Shown: positions 57,330 through 64,000 of the stretch, piece by piece | Numbering within the stretch: the stretch's first letter is position 1 | Layout of the letters: the number at the start of each line of letters is the position of its first letter | DNA from: Xenopus tropicalis | Taxonomy: Eukaryota > Chordata > Amphibia > Anura > Pipidae | Reading direction: 5' to 3' | Length of the DNA stretch: 64,000 nucleotides | Assembly: GCF_000004195.4 (NCBI RefSeq) | Contig: NC_030678.2 | Coordinates: 156,212,547-156,276,546 of the forward strand | The notes under the pieces: generated by a model | The model's database searches: none | What the model saw: only the letters and a program-made list of their open reading frames with translations | What the model was told of the DNA's origin: nothing | Position numbers and translations under genes: made by a program

Positions 57330-60113
57330 TCACTTTGTAAGAAACACTTTAATTTAAGTGCCCTTTGGGAGATCATAAACAAAGGCAAACATCAACATGG
57401 ATTCTTTTACACTATAATACATTATACTTAGAAAACGTGAAAAACACCACATATCGCACAACCTTTTTTTTTTAATTCAAAAAGCTAATATTTTGACAAA
57501 TTCCAAAATATTGGTTTTTTTTTACCGTTAGAAATCTTAACTTATGAATTTTGTTCAAAACATATTTTACAGTAAACAATTTACAGCTGATTAACCCCTG
57601 ACAGTGACAGAGCGATGCAGAGGGTCCCTACCGGATAATATGTGCAACATGCTGAGTGCATTAAGGAAAATGTCATCTGTTTTTACGCAGAGTTTACAGG
57701 ATTTTTCCATATGGATGTGAGTGTGTGGCTTAATGGGTGCTGGAAATGTCTCTGTAGTTATATCAAAGAAAGATAAACCGTACGTATAAACAGAGTATAC
57801 TTAATGTTTTGATTTGACCTTTACCAATGAGTATGGGACATTTCATTCCAATGCTGCCAATTCTGAGCAGGAATCGCCCAGTTATAATGAACCACCCAAG
57901 ATACTGTTCCAAAATGTAGTAACCCCATTAAATGTCCTCTGTCAGAAAGCTTCAGTGATGGAAAATAAACTTTTAGATATAATTGCTGTAGTTTGGCCAC
58001 TATTCCAAGCCGCACTGATAGAGGTAAAGGTGTAGGGAAAGAACAGAACATGAGCAAAACCAACAGGATCCACCAAATAGGTTGGTCAGTCTAATTGGAG
58101 TTTAATTGGAGGTTCATAGGCCCTCCAAGAGATTTTATAGCCCCCAGGCTGCTGAAGAGCTGACCTTTTTGGATAACATTGTTCTTGAAGCATAATGTGG
58201 TTCCCCAACATGCAGTTATAGTGAATAACTGGTCTGCACACAGCTATGGGCTGCATATTGCTCTGTCATATGCCACCCCTTCTGTATCATGCAGTATATA
58301 CTTTAATACTTTAATAAATGTTGCAGGATGGAGTGAATGCTTTACGTTTAGCGTAACCACAATTTCTAAAGATTTTACCTGAATACCAAGTGAGATACAA
58401 CTTCCAAATGCAACAAACCAAGTTTCAGGGTCTACTTTTTAGGTCATAGAAGTGATAACTGTTTGCCAAAACCAACCATCCCCCTATTACAACATGTAGA
58501 ATATTGTAATGAAGGTGGACTCTTTTGGATGAAAGTCAATTATAGATAAGAGGTTATTTTTGTTTACTTTCTGAATATTGATGGAACCTTGGGGAAGAAA
58601 TATGGGTTTTTGAAAGTAGAAGAAGTATTCAATAAGCTGAGTCATGTTATTGTCAGCAGATACATTAATGGAGTACACATTTGAGATGAAAAGTCTCGGG
58701 CAATTTCCAGATGACCATTAGATACTATCAAAATCAGATCCAAACAGACCAGATAGTCTGACCAGCCGGTAGCCATGTTCAATTAACATGTAGAGTTCTT
58801 GGCTAACTCAATTCTATTGCTAACCTAACCCCAGTTGTGGGAATACAACAGATCTGCATTAATTGGCCATCTAGTCATGTGTGGGCCACACAATCCAGTC
58901 ATTTGTCCCTGGAAATTTGGCCACCTCGTGCAACTTAGGATAGCTCTTTGTTAGAATGACCTTTGGTGCAAAAGACTGAACAACGTTCTGGGAAGGCCCA
59001 TGATGGGTTGACCTTCCCACCATGATATGAGTGGCAAATGAAATATATTCTGTCAAATTTACCACAGTTTAGTAGCTGTTTAAGCAATAGCAAATAGAAA
59101 CACAAATATCTGATAACCTAATGCACTTTTTATTTTTTGTCAGCTACATTCATCCTCTAAAGATGTCCTGAGACTTATTTTCTATGGCACGTCAACTGAG
59201 ATTGGATACTCTCGGCTATTCCGCTGGAGTTAAAGTACAGCTCACATAACTCTCTTTGGCTGCAGCCTGGATGTGGGAATGCTGGGAGTTGTAGAGTAGT
59301 GACCAATGAAAATGTACAACCTTGGGGCTGCCCATCCCTGATTTAACCACATGAGTGTGAAAGCGTGCTATGCAAAGTAACTCTGTAGCCCCCAAATGGT
59401 CACCTATAATTTACTGATATTATAGTTCTGAAATCCATAATGTGAAGGACGTATGTTACAAAAATGTAAAGGCCCAAAGGAAGTTGGACATAGGATGGAA
59501 AATCTATCGCCATTGCACTGTTTAATGGCTGATTGTCTGCATGATTGTCTATGTCAGGGCAATCCAAACCTAAGCCTCAAGTGCCTCAGCAAGCCAAGTC
59601 ATAGGTTCTTCCTCAGGAGAAGATGGGTCATTTAATATGCCCCATTCACTAAACCTGTTGGAAAATATTAAAATCCTGTATGGTTATGACCCTGGAGGAC
59701 TGGTATTGGACCACTCTGGTCTATGTTAGCTCCAAACACAATGCCCACCCCTGAATTTTTACATTTGCATTGAGCTATGAGAGAAGTTATACCAGAAGGA
59801 AACTATGTATCTCCTCATTGCTGAAGCTCACCTGAAAGTTCCAGCAAAAAAAAGAGAGTTAATGGCTCATGTTTCTCCGACACAAAAAAATGTATCCTTA
59901 AAAAAACGTAAATGCACATTCAGAATAATTCAAAATAACAACCCCTTAGTCACTGTAATTCATGCATGGTATGAAATCACCATTTGGTATTTCTCCTCGC
60001 CAGCTACACGTAGCCCAATACACAGTGTTCCCAAATCTTCTCCAGTCCAAGCTGCAAACAGTCTCATCTCACATTTCAATCCATTCGGCCCCAAATGAGT
60101 CTAAGGGGCTTAT
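57330..60113 (-). other. shisa2: Probable shisa2 3' UTR
   Basis: Follows the shisa2 stop codon on the minus strand, contains no gene, and ends near an ATTAAA. An AATAAA (minus strand) near 59124-59129 offers a shorter alternative. 59270-59335 carries the CTGGGAGTTGTAGAG block of a common dispersed repeat. Confidence 0.45.
57348..57353 (-). terminator. Candidate poly(A) signal for shisa2
   Basis: ATTAAA on the minus strand (CTTAAATTAAAGTGTTTC), the last plausible signal before the minisatellite. Inferred. Confidence 0.4.
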
Positions 60114-62279
<2,166 letters not shown>

Positions 62280-63080
62280 CTTGTGTACATTACAAATGGC
62301 TTACATGTGTGCAGAACCATCTGAAACTGGCCCGAATGTTTGTAAATCATTTTCCCACTGCTCCTAAAATATCCCCGCCGCCTGCGTGAGACTATCTGCT
62401 TTTAATCAATCAAATAAATAAAAAGAAAAATCAAGGAATATATGAAGTTTTTTCAACATCAAAAGCCGAGGGCCCCCCCACACTAACGAGAAACGGTGAT
62501 GTTTTTAATCCAGCCAAGCAGCCGTGCAGAATGCTTCTATTCCCCCCTTAATTGACTGAGCTCCAATTGCAAAGCCTGAAATAAAAGCATCCTGCGAAAA
62601 CAGAGGCACCAATTATGTGCCGGGATCCCGGGCATTAGGCAGGTGGGATCATTTCACTGATTGAAACAATTTTTTCATTAGTCCACCCAGGCTGCTCCTG
62701 ACACAGGAAAAGGGAACGAATCGAATAACAGGAAAGGAATCTTAATGATAACGAGAATGTTTCCACTCATTTTATGAGGGCGAAATGCGTTAGGGGCAAC
62801 TATCCTTCTAAACAGTTTCCCTTTAAGGCATGGGAAGGGCGGAGGGGGGGGGTTAATTCACTAAATGGTCCATGGAGGAAAGGGGTGTAAAGAAGGTAAC
62901 GATCATCATTAGGGGGATACAATCCTCATGAGAACATGATTAGAAATCATTCCGCTCTATATGCATAACAATCTGCATGCTGAATAGTGATTTATTTCAA
63001 TGACTGCCTTCTGCATGGCATGGAAACCAGCGCTGGCTGCAGCATGCACCTAGTTAACTCCTAATTAACCATGCCGGAGG
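62280..63080. promoter_or_regulatory. Candidate enhancer block in the shisa2 intron
   Basis: About 800 bp with no repeats and no coding frame, dense in homeodomain-type words: TTTTAATCAATCAAATAAAT (~62400), TAATCC (62506-62511, an Otx-type site), CTTAATTGACTG, CACCAATTATGTG, TTTTTCATTAGTCC, TCTTAATGATAACG, ATATGCATAACAAT, CTCCTAATTAACC. Such blocks beside developmental genes are often conserved enhancers. Conservation is not tested here. Confidence 0.45.
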
Positions 63081-64000
63081 TCTGATTATAATGAGGTTAG
63101 GTAGTAACTCTATACCTGGGGCAGCTACACGCACTAATGGGGCACCTTTCCACATGTATCATCTACATACGTTAAATATTGGGACACTAGAGACAAGCCT
63201 CAATCTACCCAGTTACAACCAGACAGACCCCAGGTGCACATCAAACTCGCCCCAAAGTGGCCACACCCCTTTAAGGGTCACCAAATCTGAACTTTCCAAA
63301 CTACATAGAGACAGTTGCCTTTAGTTAAAAACCTCTTCCCCTGAGCCCAGTGTGTTAATGGAGAAAATGCAGGTATTGGAGTTAGCAGGCAGTCATGCCA
63401 TGGCACACAGGGAGTTAGGCACACAGGGAGTTAGGCACACAGGGAGTTAGGGTAAGCCAGTACTCACTTCTGGTGCTAGTGGGGGGCAGCATAAACCAAA
63501 ACAGGCGCCATGAGCATGCAATATGTTACAATGCCCCATGTACCATTAGCGTAAGGCTACAGACATTATGACTCCCTCTAGATTTGAACTGAGTAGAACT
63601 GCAGTAGTTGGATCAAATAAAAGTGTCAGTTCATAGGACAAGCCTAGAGGATCTGCTCCTAATCCCCCATTACATTGCAGTTGAAGTTGCAAAAAGACCA
63701 TCAACGTTTTTTCCCAAATAATTCTTTCTTAGCCTAAATCTTAACTATAGGAAAGCGAGAAACCCCATTCTAAATACATCTGAGACGTGCCATTGTATGG
63801 GAATCAATTCCTTCTGAATCCTATACAGCAATCAGACCAGTCCCAACACTGCGTTTAGCACCCATTGGGAGAGAACTCCACACAGCTCTTAGCTCCTTCC
63901 TTTGCTGTATTCAGACAAGAAGTGGAACCTGAGTAATTGTACAGTTGGAATAACTAGTAGTACTTAAAGACAGGAACACATATCTGGTTCTAGACCTAGA
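63081..64000. other. shisa2 intron, right edge of window
   Basis: A 16-bp unit GCACACAGGGAGTTAG repeats three times (63403-63450). 63780-63850 has CCTTCTGAATCC...GCAATCAGACCAGTCCC, weakly like a CR1 3' UTR. No exon recognised. Confidence 0.5.

Noticed and set aside
55708..57388. 69-78 codon frames with repeating SLLYLLSHS motifs
   Set aside because: Translations of the ~81-bp minisatellite.

Overview
This is vertebrate nuclear DNA and almost certainly from a Xenopus frog (X. tropicalis or X. laevis; I cannot separate them from the sequence alone). The grounds are the density of amphibian-type MITEs (palindromic TWA-flanked elements, TTAA-flanked elements starting TTAAAGG, hAT-like and TA-flanked elements), 5'-truncated CR1 and L2-type LINEs, a Tc1 transposon, and two recognisable vertebrate genes.

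Genes. Two genes converge tail to tail. On the + strand are the last two coding exons of atp8a2, a P4-ATPase lipid flippase (10088-10179 and 15627-15724). Both are too short to stand out as open reading frames but have consensus splice sites, continuous phase and the conserved GYAFS C-terminal motif. Its 3' UTR probably runs to an AATAAA near 17203. On the - strand is the final exon of shisa2 (coding 60667 down to 60114), with a likely ~2.8 kb 3' UTR ending near an ATTAAA at 57348-57353. Its first exon lies beyond the right edge. The same convergent ATP8A2(+)/SHISA2(-) order is known in human, which supports both calls.

Layout. 1-10087 is an atp8a2 intron. 10180-15626 is the last atp8a2 intron and carries a 39.7-unit 40/42-bp minisatellite. 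15725 to about 17225 is the atp8a2 3' UTR. About 17.2-57.3 kb is a 40-kb intergenic interval filled with transposons, ending in a 19-copy ~81-bp minisatellite about 50 bp past the shisa2 3' end. 57.3-60.7 kb is the shisa2 terminal exon. 60.7-64.0 kb is the shisa2 intron, with an 800-bp repeat-free block that looks like a developmental enhancer.

Mobile DNA. The only complete autonomous-looking element is a 1632-bp Tc1 transposon (24531-26162) with an uninterrupted 340-residue transposase and the full D-D-E triad. Two 5'-truncated CR1 LINEs lie at 32.1 and 43.4 kb. Most other repeats are MITEs. Many keep recognisable target-site duplications, and several are nested so that insertion order can be read directly.

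I see no new prokaryote-like system, CRISPR array or operon. The most unusual items are a candidate 66-nt orphan exon in the atp8a2 intron, a set of hammerhead-ribozyme-like core motifs in dispersed repeats, a MITE with a 113-bp internal tandem array, and the large minisatellites whose long reading frames are artefacts.
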